A stretch of DNA of 64,000 nucleotides from Pseudomonas flexibilis. Lineage in GTDB: Bacteria > Pseudomonadota > Gammaproteobacteria > Pseudomonadales > Pseudomonadaceae. Where the stretch lies: positions 152,547-216,546 of the forward strand of contig NZ_JRUD01000019.1 of the NCBI RefSeq assembly GCF_000802425.1, written 5' to 3'. Shown here piece by piece: positions 38,345 through 47,294 of the stretch. Each line of letters starts with the position of its first letter. Position 1 is the first letter of the stretch. A program made the position numbers and the translations under genes. The notes beneath the pieces were generated by a model, which did not search any database, was not told the DNA's origin, and saw only the letters and a list, made by a program, of their open reading frames with translations.

Positions 38345-38548
38345 TCAGGGAGCGGGGGAAGGAAATACCACAAGCGGCCCGGCAGGCTTGCCGGGTGGCG
38401 GTACGAAGGCGGGTGCCGGCGTGCCGGCCGGTCCGAGATGGCTGACGAAGCGATGGATGCTCAGCAGATCCTGGTCGCTCATCAGACGAAGCGCGTGATT
38501 GGGCATCGGCAACAACAGGGCGGCGGCAAGCAGCGAAACTCTGTTCAT
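38345..38548 (-). pseudogene. Heme-less remnant of a c-type cytochrome
   Basis: 67 codons: a short signal-like start MNRVSLLAAALLLPMP joined directly to LMSDQDLLSIHRFVSHLGPAGTPAPAFVPP (shown in part), which is the C-terminal block of small periplasmic cytochromes c. The CxxCH heme site and the first half of that family are missing. It follows the nitrate reductase on the same strand with an 80-bp gap. It may be a deletion remnant or a real small secreted protein; I favour a remnant. Confidence 0.55.
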
Positions 38549-38627
38549 GGCGGTTCTCTCCCTGAATCCCGCTTCAAGGTATAGCCCAGGGTCGAGACCG
38601 CGAGCGCCCGTCGCAACACGGGAAGAC

Positions 38628-41315
38628 TCATGGCGCCGACACCATTCGGCGAATTTCCGGCAGGCAGGAACCGCACTGGGTTCCACAGCGCAGCTCGCGT
38701 TGCAGGGCGGACAGATCCAGGCCCTGTTGCAGACCCGCCAGGATGGCGCTGGCGGAAACGTTCAGGCAGTTGCAAACCAGCCGATCGGTGGCGGCCTGGC
38801 GACCCTCTGGCGCGGCGAGTGGCGCCAGCAACTGCTGATGCGGCACGTCGACCGGCTGGCCTTCCCGCCAGACCTGCATGAGCCAGTCGCGGGCCAGGAC
38901 CTCGCCGGCCAGCCGCACGGCGGTCAGACGGCCCTGCTCGAGGCGCAGGCGCTTGCTGATCCCGGCTTCCGGATCTTCGTAGGCCAGTAGCGGTTCGTGC
39001 AATGCCAGCGTCCGGTCCAGCTGCATCAGCCATGACTGCGGCGGCGCCTCGGCGCGGGCGGCTCGAATCACCAGGGCCGTGCGCTCTCGCCCCAGCAGAC
39101 CCAGGCTTACATAGGGGAACTCCACCAGCAGCGGCCGTAGCGCATCGAGGTGCGATAAACCGATACCTTCGACCAGCGCGAACAGCCGCCAGGGCAGGTC
39201 GGCCGGTTCGAGCGCCACACCGCTGAGCTTGAGTTCCGGCTGGCGTGACAGCGGATCGAACCCCGGCTGGGTCAGCACGTTGGTACCCAGTCCCCTGAGG
39301 AAACGGTCGCCCCAGTGCATTGGCAGCCAGGTATGCCCTGGCCGCAGGCCTGCATCGCCCTGCACCGGCAGCACCAGGCTGCCGCGTCGACTGGAGACCC
39401 GGACCAGGTCGCCTTCGTGCAACCCCAGGTTGGCCAGATCATCGGGGTGAATACCCAACAGAGGCTCGGGCGCATGGCCGAACGCCTGTGCAGCGGTGCC
39501 GGTGCGGCTCATGCCATGCCACTGATCACGCAGCCGACCGGTATTGAGCAGCCAGGGAAAGGGGGGCTCCGGCATTTCCAGGACGGCCCGATAAGGCTCG
39601 GCGATGAAGCGCGCCCGTCCGCTGGGCGTCGGGAACCGGCGGTCGCTGTACAGGCGAGGCGTGCCCTGGCGGGCTCCGGCCGGGAAGGGCCACTGCTGAG
39701 GGCCGAGCGCGTCGAGCAAGGTATAACTGAGCCCGGCATAATCCAGGTCGCGCCCGGCGGTTAACGGTGTGAACTCCTGGAACAGGGCCTGCGGCGAATC
39801 GAAGTCGAACAGGCTGGGGAGGCCAGGCCGCAGTCGCTGTTCCAGCCGGCGGGCGAAGTCGCAGACGATGGCCCAGTCCGGCCGCGCATCGCCCGGGGGC
39901 GGAACGGCCTTGCGCACGTGGCTGACACGCCGCTCCGAGTTGGTCACCGTGCCTTCCTTCTCGCCCCAGCTGGCGGCCGGCAGCAACAGGTCTGCATAGG
40001 CGCAGGTCTCGGTGCCGGCGAATGCCTCCTGCACGACCACGAACGGGCAGGCCGCCAGTGCGTCGTGGATGCGCTGCTGGTCGGGCATCGATTGCGCCGG
40101 GTTGGTACAGGCGATCCACAGTGCCCTGATGCGGCCCTCCGCCACGGCTTCGAACAGCTCGACCGCGCTCAGCCCGGCGCCGGGAAGGCTATCGACACCC
40201 CAGTAGCGGGCGAGCTCGGCGCGGTGTTCGGCATTGTCGGCCTCCCGATGGCCGGGTAGCAGATTGGCCAGGGTGCCGGTTTCCCGGCCGCCCATGGCGT
40301 TGGGCTGGCCGGTCAGTGAGAAGGGGCCCGCGCCCGGCCTGCCGATCTGTCCGGTGGCGAGGTGCAGGTTGATCAGGGCGCTGTTCTTGGCGCTGCCGCT
40401 GCTGGACTGGTTGAGGCCCATGCACCACAGCGACAGAAAGCGCGTTGCGGTGCCGATCCAGTGTGCGGCTTGCTCCAGCTGCGCCATATCAAGCCCGCAC
40501 AGCTGGCTGACCCGCTCCGGTGGGTATTCCTGTACCAGGCTCTGCAGTGCCGCGAAGCCTTCGGTGTGCTCGGCGATGAAGGCAGTGTCGATGCGTTCGT
40601 CACGCAGCAGGATATGCAGCAGGCCATGCAGCAGCGCCACGTCAGTCCCCGGCTGCAGCGCCAGATGCAGATCGGCCAGCTCGCAGCTGTCGGTGCGCCG
40701 TGGGTCGACCACGATGACGCGCATCTGCGGGCGCTGCGCCTTGGCGGTTTCCAACCGGCGAAACAGCACCGGATGGGCGAAGGCCGGGTTGGCGCCAATG
40801 ATCAGCACGCAGTCGGCCAGCTCCACATCCTCGTAGGAACAGGGCGGCGCGTCGGCACCCAGGCTGCGCTTATAGCCCACTACGGCGCTGGACATGCACA
40901 GCCGCGAATTGCTGTCGATGTTGGGTGTACCGATCAGGGCTCGGGCCAGCTTGTTGAAGGCGTAGTAGTCCTCCGTGAGCAACTGGCCGGAGACGTAGAA
41001 GGCAACGCTCTGCGGTCCGTGTTCGCGGATCGTCGCGGTGAAGCGCTCGGCGGCATGCTCCAGGGCGCTGGGCCAATCGGTGCGGGTGCGGCCCAGCGTC
41101 TTGCCCAGGCGCAGTTGCGGGTGGAGCGCGCGGTGCTCCAGTCCGCCTGTCAGATGAAGGCTCGCGCCCTTGCTGCACAGTCGACCCAGGTTGGCGGGGT
41201 GCTCGGGATCGCCACGCACGCCGAGGATGCGGCTGCCATCGTGCTCGATCAGCACGCCGCAGCCGACACCGCAGTAGCAGCAGGTCGAGGCGGTGGTGCG
41301 GCGTTCACTCGACAT
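38628..41315 (-). CDS. Assimilatory nitrate reductase, catalytic molybdenum subunit
   Basis: 895 residues, cytoplasmic. Four N-terminal cysteines (C12, C15, C19, C47 in TCCYCGVGCGV and RLCSKG) bind [4Fe-4S]; a molybdopterin oxidoreductase core follows (SSAVVGYKRSLGAD, MRVIVVDPRRTDSCELAD, GLNQSSSGSAKNSALINLHL), then the dinucleotide-binding domain (MHWGDRFLRGLGTN), and a C-terminal BFD-like [2Fe-2S] domain (CNCLNVSASAIL...CGTQCGSCLPEI). It reduces nitrate to nitrite. The start ATG 41315 overlaps the FAD subunit by 11 bp. P. aeruginosa calls its counterpart nasC; Klebsiella calls it nasA, so I give no symbol. Confidence 0.94.
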   Translation of the reverse strand: MSSERRTTASTCCYCGVGCGVLIEHDGSRILGVRGDPEHPANLGRLCSKGASLHLTGGLEHRALHPQLRLGKTLGRTRTDWPSALEHAAERFTATIREHGPQSVAFYVSGQLLTEDYYAFNKLARALIGTPNIDSNSRLCMSSAVVGYKRSLGADAPPCSYEDVELADCVLIIGANPAFAHPVLFRRLETAKAQRPQMRVIVVDPRRTDSCELADLHLALQPGTDVALLHGLLHILLRDERIDTAFIAEHTEGFAALQSLVQEYPPERVSQLCGLDMAQLEQAAHWIGTATRFLSLWCMGLNQSSSGSAKNSALINLHLATGQIGRPGAGPFSLTGQPNAMGGRETGTLANLLPGHREADNAEHRAELARYWGVDSLPGAGLSAVELFEAVAEGRIRALWIACTNPAQSMPDQQRIHDALAACPFVVVQEAFAGTETCAYADLLLPAASWGEKEGTVTNSERRVSHVRKAVPPPGDARPDWAIVCDFARRLEQRLRPGLPSLFDFDSPQALFQEFTPLTAGRDLDYAGLSYTLLDALGPQQWPFPAGARQGTPRLYSDRRFPTPSGRARFIAEPYRAVLEMPEPPFPWLLNTGRLRDQWHGMSRTGTAAQAFGHAPEPLLGIHPDDLANLGLHEGDLVRVSSRRGSLVLPVQGDAGLRPGHTWLPMHWGDRFLRGLGTNVLTQPGFDPLSRQPELKLSGVALEPADLPWRLFALVEGIGLSHLDALRPLLVEFPYVSLGLLGRERTALVIRAARAEAPPQSWLMQLDRTLALHEPLLAYEDPEAGISKRLRLEQGRLTAVRLAGEVLARDWLMQVWREGQPVDVPHQQLLAPLAAPEGRQAATDRLVCNCLNVSASAILAGLQQGLDLSALQRELRCGTQCGSCLPEIRRMVSAP

Positions 41316-42540
41316 GGTGGATCTCCCGGTGTGCAAGGGCCTCACCGAACATCAGCCGGTCGCGGAAGCCGGCGATCGATGCGCCCTCGCGAATCAGGCG
41401 CTGATACCAGCCACTGTCGGAGCTGTCGCCGTACAGGCAAGCACCCACCAGGCGGTCTGCGCGCAGGACCAGTTTGCGGTATACACCGCCGACGGGGTCG
41501 CGCAGGAGGATGCTCCGGGTGCCCTCGCCGCCGGCATACTCGCCGGCCGAGTACAGGTCGATGCCGCTCACCTTGAGGCGGGTCGACAGCAGCGAGCCTG
41601 TGTAGCGGCCAATGCCCAGCCTCGCCAGGTGGGTGGCACACACCCGGGCCTGCTCGAACAGCGGCGCCACCAACCCATAGCTGATGCCGCGATGGCTGGC
41701 GCACTCCCCCACGGCATAGATGCGTGGGTCGTAGGTTTGCAGGGTGTCGCTGACCAGAATGCCCCGCCTGCAGGGCAGGCCGGCCGCTTCGGCCAGTTCG
41801 CTGTTGGGGCGGATGCCCGTCGCCACCACCACCAGCTCGGCGGCCAGCTGGGTGCCATCGCGCAGACAGACCGCACGTACCCGGCCGTTCTTGTCACCCA
41901 GCAGGCGCTCGGTATGGGCGGCCAGGCGGAAGCCAAGGCCACGGGCCTCCAGCGTCTGCTGCAGGAGCGTCCCGGCCTCGCGGTCCAGTTGACGCTCCAG
42001 CAGCCAATCGCCCCGGTGTACGACGGTCACCTGCATGCCGCGCTGGCGCAGTCCGTTGGCCGCTTCCAGGCCCAGCAGGCCGCCGCCGATCACCACCGCG
42101 TGACGATAGCGCTCGGCGGCTTCGAGCATGGTGTGCGTGTCGGCGATATCGCGGTAGCCGGTGACGCCGTGCAGCTCATGACCGGGCAGCGGAGGAATGC
42201 AGGGCCGCGAGCCGGTGGCCAGCAGCAGGCGGTCATACACCGCCTCGGTGCCGTCATCGGCGATCACCAGACGCCTCGCGCGATCAATGCGCACCACGCT
42301 GCGACCTGCGTGCAGGCGAATGCCATTCTGCCGGTACCAATCGAAATCGTTGAGGACGATGTCCTCGAGCTGCTGCTCGCCCGCCAGCACCGGAGTCAGC
42401 AGGATGCGGTTGTAGTTGGGATGGGGCTCGGCACCGAATACCTGTATGTCATACAGGTCCGGGGCCAGTCCCAGCAGCTCTTCCAGCGTGCGCACTCCGG
42501 CCATGCCGTTGCCGACCATGACCAGTCTGGGTCTGTTCAT
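41305..42540 (-). CDS. FAD/NAD(P)H electron-transfer subunit of nitrate reductase
   Basis: 411 residues; pyridine nucleotide-disulfide oxidoreductase fold like the N-terminal FAD module of NirB. FAD motif VMVGNGMAGVRTLEEL at the N-terminus, NAD motif VVIGGGLLGLEAANGL, and a second FAD site DPRIYAVGECASH. It lacks the siroheme/[4Fe-4S] domains of nitrite reductase, so it probably passes NADH electrons to the molybdenum subunit, like NasC of Klebsiella or NasB of Bacillus. Translation starts at ATG 42540, directly after the terminator of the leader at 42563-42607; extra in-frame codons upstream cross that terminator. Confidence 0.9.
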   Translation of the reverse strand: MNRPRLVMVGNGMAGVRTLEELLGLAPDLYDIQVFGAEPHPNYNRILLTPVLAGEQQLEDIVLNDFDWYRQNGIRLHAGRSVVRIDRARRLVIADDGTEAVYDRLLLATGSRPCIPPLPGHELHGVTGYRDIADTHTMLEAAERYRHAVVIGGGLLGLEAANGLRQRGMQVTVVHRGDWLLERQLDREAGTLLQQTLEARGLGFRLAAHTERLLGDKNGRVRAVCLRDGTQLAAELVVVATGIRPNSELAEAAGLPCRRGILVSDTLQTYDPRIYAVGECASHRGISYGLVAPLFEQARVCATHLARLGIGRYTGSLLSTRLKVSGIDLYSAGEYAGGEGTRSILLRDPVGGVYRKLVLRADRLVGACLYGDSSDSGWYQRLIREGASIAGFRDRLMFGEALAHREIHHVE

Positions 42541-42562
42541 TCGCTTCTCCGTCACGCATGCC

Positions 42563-42607
42563 AAAAACAAAAAGGCGTCCCGTCGCCAGTGCGACGAGGA
42601 CGCCTTT
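42563..42607 (-). terminator. Leader attenuator terminator upstream of nitrate reductase genes
   Basis: On the minus strand, AAAGGCGTCC pairs perfectly with GGACGCCTTT (10 bp), with an inner stem CGTCGC / GCGACG, followed by TTTTTGTTTTT. It lies 23 bases before the first gene. Its 5' arm includes the loop and 3' arm of ANTAR hairpin P2, so the two structures exclude each other. Confidence 0.93.
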
Positions 42608-42644
42608 GTCCGTGCCGGTCGAGTCTGCCTTCGCCGTTGAAGGC
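42598..42644 (-). ncRNA. ANTAR antiterminator element (P1 and P2 stem-loops) of the nitrate reductase operon
   Basis: P1 (42627-42644): GCCTTC-AACGGC-GAAGGC, a perfect 6-bp stem with hexaloop AACGGC. P2 (42598-42611): GGAC-AAAGGC-GTCC, hexaloop AAAGGC. Both loops have A at position 1 and G at position 4, the bases required for ANTAR-protein binding. When NasT binds P1/P2, the overlapping terminator cannot form and the reductase genes are transcribed. Confidence 0.9.
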
Positions 42645-42668
42645 CGTGCCGGTGATGCAAGAACCCAA

Positions 42669-42683
42669 GCAGGCTGCGTGCCA
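42669..42683 (-). promoter_or_regulatory. Sigma-54 promoter of the nitrate reductase operon
   Basis: TGGCACGCAGCCTGC matches TGGCAC-N5-TTGC with one mismatch and keeps GG-N10-GC. Expected transcription start is near 42657, about 13 bases before ANTAR hairpin P1. RpoN with NtrC-type activation on nitrogen limitation is expected. Confidence 0.85.
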
Positions 42684-42797
42684 GATCGGCAACCGGTTGA
42701 TTATCAGGGGCTTGGCGACGACGGTTGCATACCGACGGAGAAGGTGGATGCCCGCTGCTGGTGCGTCCTGCCCGGGCGCAGTGCGTTCGGGGGCAGG

Positions 42798-43493
42798 CTA
42801 GTTACGCAGCTCTTTCAGGTAGCCATCAATCAGCAGCGGCTGGTGGAAGGGCATGCCCTGGGCCATGCGCAGCACGGCGCGATTGTGTTCGTAATGGCCC
42901 AGCGCATAGCCCAGGCGCTCGGCGCAGGTGGCGACCAGGAACGTCAGCAGCACCACGCGCAGGCCAGGCAGTGGCAAGCGCGGTGCAAAGAGAATCACCA
43001 GACTCGCCAGGCTGCGCAGCAGGCTCTGGATGAGCAGAAACGCTGCGGCAAGGGGGAGCGGGTTAAGTGCGCGCAGGAAGTCCATTATCGCGCCACGGGA
43101 GAGGTCACCGAGGTGATGGCCTTGCAGGGTCCAGAGCTGATTGTCCACGTGCGCCAGCAGATGTACCAGGACGACCAGCAGCACCTGGCCGCCCAGCTGC
43201 AGCGAACGCGGCAGCCAGGCGAGCGGCCGGGCCAGCAGCCAGGCCGGTGCCAGGAACATCAGTGCGTAGCTGCCGATGAGCAGCCAGCGATAGGCCTGCT
43301 GGGGAAGGTTGTGCGCATCGGTGATGAACAGGTGCAGGTGCAGCAGGAGCGCCAGCCAGGACAGGCACCAGAACAGGGTATCCGAGCGTTCATGGTGATC
43401 GGAGCGATAGTGCACCAGGATTCCCGGCTCCGCGGCGGTGCCCCGCCAGCTGTAGGCCGGTGCCAGACTGTTCTTCTTCCTGAAAAGCGACAT
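42798..43493 (-). CDS. Membrane-only DUF3413/YejM-like protein
   Basis: 231 residues with about five membrane helices and no catalytic domain. It aligns with the first ~215 residues of the next protein upstream (ERSDTLFWCLSWLALLLHL versus SRADTLFWTLSWLALAVHL; YALMFLAPAWL in both; ERLGYALGHY versus ERVSHAVSHF), so it is a truncated paralogue lacking the sulfatase-like part. It has an extra 35-residue N-terminus. Function unknown; it might pair with the full-length protein. The reductase leader begins just downstream. Confidence 0.8.
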   Translation of the reverse strand: MSLFRKKNSLAPAYSWRGTAAEPGILVHYRSDHHERSDTLFWCLSWLALLLHLHLFITDAHNLPQQAYRWLLIGSYALMFLAPAWLLARPLAWLPRSLQLGGQVLLVVLVHLLAHVDNQLWTLQGHHLGDLSRGAIMDFLRALNPLPLAAAFLLIQSLLRSLASLVILFAPRLPLPGLRVVLLTFLVATCAERLGYALGHYEHNRAVLRMAQGMPFHQPLLIDGYLKELRN

Positions 43494-43617
43494 GCTGACC
43501 CCCGGAATCCTGAATCATCGGAAGGGACGGGCAGTAGTGGCACTCTGCCCGTGTGCTATCGCTGTCGGCTGCTGTGGGGATTTCTTTAACGACCGGCGCG
43601 GTGCGCCGGCCGTCGCC

Positions 43618-45462
43618 TCAGTGCGCCATGAAGCGGCGAATACCCTGAAGCTGGCTACGGATGGACGGAAGGGTCTGCTGCACGACTTGCATGGCATTCG
43701 GCAACGCCAGGTCGTCTGCACGCGTGGCCTGGAGCGCGGTGAAGTTGCCGGTGGCAAACGGCAGTACCACCTTGTGCTCTTCGCTGATGAACGCCAGGCG
43801 ATCCCAGTCGCCGGCAATCAGATGACGTCCCGGTTTCGGATCGAACAGGCTGTGTCCGATGCCGTACTGATGCGCAGGATTCTGGACGCCCAGCAACGGC
43901 AACAGGGTGGGCAGCAGATCCATATGGCTGGTGCGCAGGGTTTCTTCGTGGCGCTCGCGGCCCGGCACCCAGAGCACCAGCGGTACGCGGATCTGTTCGT
44001 CGGAGAACGTCGAGTTGTGGCCCCAGCGGCCGTTCTCCATGAACTCTTCGCCATGGTCGCCGGTAATCACGATAAGGGTATTTTCCATCAGCCCGCGCGC
44101 CTTCAGGTGGTCGACCACACGGGCGATCTGACCATCCAGGTGGTGCACCGCATTCAGGTAGCGCTTGTGGATGCCACCGATGTCCCGCTCCAGGTCCATG
44201 CTGGCGTAGCTGAAATCCGCCAGGTAATCCGGCTCGATCACCGACTCGGGCGGGAAGTTGTAATTGGCGTGCGGCGATTCGAAGAACATGAAGGTCATGA
44301 AGGGCCGGGCACTATCACGCTGATCGATGAACGCCAGCAGATCATCGATGTTCTTGCGGTCGCGCTGCCAGGTTTCGCCCTCTCCGTAGGCCTGCATCTG
44401 CTCCTGCGGTACCCGTACGAACAACGTCTTGTCGAATTCCGGATAGGTGAACTTGGCACTGGTGAACAGACGCATCTGGTAGTCCTGCTGCTGCAGAACG
44501 TCAATCAGGGGACTACCGACGCGAGCATTCAGAACCGGGAACCAGAGGCTGGCCGGAAGGCTATAGAACTGACTGAACAGCCCCATGCGGGTGCCGTTGC
44601 CGCCCGAAAAATGATTGCTGTAGCGAAGGGACTCTGCGGCAAAGGCATTGGTCTGTGGCATGACCCGGGGATTCAGCGTGTCGGCTCGCCAGGACTCGGC
44701 TACTAGCCACACCAGGTTCAGCGGCTTGGCCGGCGGCTGGATCTGCAGCGGTGCTTGCGGATAGGCCAGGCGGCCCTTGATGGCGACGTTCTCCACCTCC
44801 AGGCTCTGCGGACGCTCCATGCCCAGCGTGCCGACGAAGAACTCGCGCATGGTCAGCGGCTGATACAGCGGCAGGCGCTGGGCGGTCTCCAGCAGAGGGC
44901 TGTAACCGTAAAAATGGCTGACCGCGTGGCTGACCCGCTCGGTCAAGGTGCCCACCATGAACAGCGTGAGCGCCCAGGCCAGGCGGGGTACCGGCAGGCG
45001 CGGCAGGATGCGGGTCAGGGCGCTGGCCAGCAGGCGCAAGGCCAGTTGGCCGCCAACAAAGCCCAGGCCAATCAGCGCGAAGCCCAGGTAGCTGGATTCC
45101 GACGAGCCCAGCGCCGCGATGCCGCCAGGAGTGGTAATGATGTTCCAGACGAAACCATTGAGGTGGAAGCCGTACAGCTTCCACAGCAGGCCATCGGCGT
45201 AGAGCAATAGCTGAACGGCGGTGGTCAGCACCACGTGCAAGGCCAGTTGCGCGCCCCGGGGCAGCGGACGGGCCAGCTTGCTGATCAGCCAGGCCGGTGC
45301 CAGGAACATCAACGCATACGTGGAGATCAGGAGACCCTGATAGAACGCCATCCCCACGCTTTCCGGTGCATCCAGGAAGAACCCGAGGTGGACGGCCAAC
45401 GCCAACCAGGAAAGCGTCCAGAAGAGGGTGTCTGCGCGACTGCGATGCGTGCTTGAAATCAT
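43618..45462 (-). CDS. DUF3413 membrane protein with sulfatase-like domain (YejM/PbgA type)
   Basis: 614 residues: five N-terminal membrane helices, then a periplasmic alkaline-phosphatase/sulfatase fold (LNLVWLVAESWRADTLNP, MTFMFFESPHANYNFPP, VITGDHGEEFMENGRWGHNS). YejM/PbgA in enterics senses and regulates lipopolysaccharide levels, with an inactive sulfatase domain. This relative keeps GDHGEEF and a Ser-Trp-Arg in place of the usual Cys/Ser nucleophile, so activity is uncertain. It lies between the nrt transporter and the reductase genes, all on one strand, with a DUF3413-only paralogue after it. Confidence 0.88.
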   Translation of the reverse strand: MISSTHRSRADTLFWTLSWLALAVHLGFFLDAPESVGMAFYQGLLISTYALMFLAPAWLISKLARPLPRGAQLALHVVLTTAVQLLLYADGLLWKLYGFHLNGFVWNIITTPGGIAALGSSESSYLGFALIGLGFVGGQLALRLLASALTRILPRLPVPRLAWALTLFMVGTLTERVSHAVSHFYGYSPLLETAQRLPLYQPLTMREFFVGTLGMERPQSLEVENVAIKGRLAYPQAPLQIQPPAKPLNLVWLVAESWRADTLNPRVMPQTNAFAAESLRYSNHFSGGNGTRMGLFSQFYSLPASLWFPVLNARVGSPLIDVLQQQDYQMRLFTSAKFTYPEFDKTLFVRVPQEQMQAYGEGETWQRDRKNIDDLLAFIDQRDSARPFMTFMFFESPHANYNFPPESVIEPDYLADFSYASMDLERDIGGIHKRYLNAVHHLDGQIARVVDHLKARGLMENTLIVITGDHGEEFMENGRWGHNSTFSDEQIRVPLVLWVPGRERHEETLRTSHMDLLPTLLPLLGVQNPAHQYGIGHSLFDPKPGRHLIAGDWDRLAFISEEHKVVLPFATGNFTALQATRADDLALPNAMQVVQQTLPSIRSQLQGIRRFMAH

Positions 45463-45632
45463 GGCGTTCCTTTGTCCGGCTGGGATCGGTGGCGCTTAAT
45501 CCCACAACACGAGCCGGAAGGCAAGTGCGAGGACAAGCAGCCTGGCGGAGAATCCGCGCTCAGCATGGCGGCACTATGCGGAAATTCTTGAGGAGCGAAA
45601 TGCAGCCCCGCAGGGCCGCATTCAACGACCCT

Positions 45633-46421
45633 TCATGCGGCTGGACGCCGCTGACGCTGGTAAAGGAACTCCAGCACCGCGCCCCGGTACTGGTGGTAGA
45701 GCGGATCGTTGGCCAACGCCAGGCGCTCACGCGGGCGCGGCAGCTCGACGGTGAGGATGTCGCCGACGGTGGCCGCCGGCCCGTTGCTCATCATCACGAT
45801 GCGGTCGGAGAGCAGCACCGCCTCGTCCACGTCGTGGGTGACCATCACCACGGTGCTGCGGGTCTGGCCGACGATGCGCAGCAGTTCGTCCTGCAGATGG
45901 GCGCGGGTCAGGGCGTCCAGCGCGCCGAACGGTTCGTCCATCAGCAGCACCTTGGGTTCCATCACCAGCGCGCGGGCGATGCCGACGCGCTGCTTCATGC
46001 CGCCGGAAATCTCGCTGGGGTATTTGTGCAGCGCGTGGTCCAGGCCGACCATGCGCAGGGCCGCCTCGCTGCGTTCCCGGCGCTCGGCCTTGCTCCGGCT
46101 GGCGAACACCTTGTCCACTGCCAGCTGCACGTTGCCCAGGCAGGTCATCCACGGCAGCAGGCTGTGGTTCTGAAACACCACGGCGCGCTCCGGGCCGGGC
46201 CCGTCGATCTCGCGGCCGTTGCAGATCAGCCCACCTTCGCTGGGCTCCAGCAGCCCGGCGATCAGGTTGAGCACCGTGGACTTGCCGCAGCCGGAATGGC
46301 CGATCAGCGACACGAATTCGCCACGGGCGATGTCCAGGTTCACCTCGCGCAGGGCCACGAAGCGCCCCTTGCGGGTCTCGAAGTGTTTGCCGACGCGGGT
46401 CAGCTCGACGAACTTGTCCAT
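45633..46421 (-). CDS. nrtD: Nitrate ABC transporter ATPase
   Basis: 262 residues. Walker A GHSGCGKST (about residues 41-49), signature SGGMKQRVGIARAL, Walker B VLLMDEPFGALD, and the switch His in VMVTHDVDEAV. It energises uptake through NrtB with substrate delivered by NrtA. Also close to taurine (TauB) and cyanate ATPases in sequence, but the neighbours make nitrate the likely substrate. 13 bp after nrtB. Confidence 0.9.
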   Translation of the reverse strand: MDKFVELTRVGKHFETRKGRFVALREVNLDIARGEFVSLIGHSGCGKSTVLNLIAGLLEPSEGGLICNGREIDGPGPERAVVFQNHSLLPWMTCLGNVQLAVDKVFASRSKAERRERSEAALRMVGLDHALHKYPSEISGGMKQRVGIARALVMEPKVLLMDEPFGALDALTRAHLQDELLRIVGQTRSTVVMVTHDVDEAVLLSDRIVMMSNGPAATVGDILTVELPRPRERLALANDPLYHQYRGAVLEFLYQRQRRPAA

Positions 46422-46434
46422 GGGGTCTCCCGAA

Positions 46435-47280
46435 TCAGCTGTGGTAGTCGAAGCGGCGGGCCAGCAGGAGCAGGCTCTGCTCCAGTGCCAGGCCGACCAG
46501 GCCGACGATGACGATGGCGATGAGGATGTGCGCCACGTTGAGGTTGTTCCATTCGTCCCACACCCAGAAGCCCAGGCCGATGCCGCCGGTGAGCATCTCC
46601 GCGGCGACGATCACCAGCCAGGCCACGCCGATGGCCAGGCGAATGCCGGTCATCAGGTGCGGAAGCACAGCCGGGAACAGGATGCGGGTCAGCACCTTGT
46701 ACTCGGAGAGCTTCAGCACCCGGGCGACGTTCAGGTAGTCCTGCGGCACGCTGGCCACGCCGGCGGCGGTGTTGAGGATGATCGGCCAGATGGCGCTGAT
46801 GAAGATCACCCAGATCGACGCCGGTCCGGCGGCCTCGAACACCAGCAGGCCGATCGGCAGCCAGACCAGCGGCGACACCGGGCGCAGCAGGCTGATGATG
46901 GGCGCCAGCATGCGCGCCAGGAAGGCGAAGCGGCCGATGGCGAAACCCAGCGGAATGCCGACCAGCGCCGCCAGACCGAAGCCGGCGCCGACCCGGCCCA
47001 GCGAGTGCAGGATGTTCCAGCCGATGCCCATGTCGTTGGGCCCGTTGTCATAGAAGGGGTCGGCGAACAGCTCCAGCGCCGCCTGCCCGGTGACCAGCGG
47101 GCCCGGCAGTCCTTCGCTGCGCGCTGCCAGCAGCGCCCAGAGGAAGAGGAACAGCAGGATACCGAGCAGCGGCGGCAGCACCTGCTGCAGGCTCTGGCGC
47201 AGCCAGGCGGCCATGGCCAGACGGCGCAGTGGGTGGGTTTCGCGGTGGGCCACCGGCGGTGGGCTCAGGGGAATGGACAT
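46435..47280 (-). CDS. nrtB: Nitrate ABC transporter permease
   Basis: 281 residues with about six membrane helices (for example VLPPLLGILLFLFLWALLAA, IWVIFISAIWPIILNTAAGV). The EAA motif that docks on the ATPase is in NVARVLKLSEYKVLTRILFPAVLPHLMTG (in part). 14 bp from nrtA and 13 bp from nrtD; the three form one transcript. Confidence 0.9.
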   Translation of the reverse strand: MSIPLSPPPVAHRETHPLRRLAMAAWLRQSLQQVLPPLLGILLFLFLWALLAARSEGLPGPLVTGQAALELFADPFYDNGPNDMGIGWNILHSLGRVGAGFGLAALVGIPLGFAIGRFAFLARMLAPIISLLRPVSPLVWLPIGLLVFEAAGPASIWVIFISAIWPIILNTAAGVASVPQDYLNVARVLKLSEYKVLTRILFPAVLPHLMTGIRLAIGVAWLVIVAAEMLTGGIGLGFWVWDEWNNLNVAHILIAIVIVGLVGLALEQSLLLLARRFDYHS

Positions 47281-47294
47281 GGGAACCTCCTCGG

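Noticed and set aside
42669..42797. NtrC enhancer upstream of the reductase leader
   Set aside because: GCACCAGCAGCGGGC is only a partial match to the NtrC dimer site, so I did not list it.
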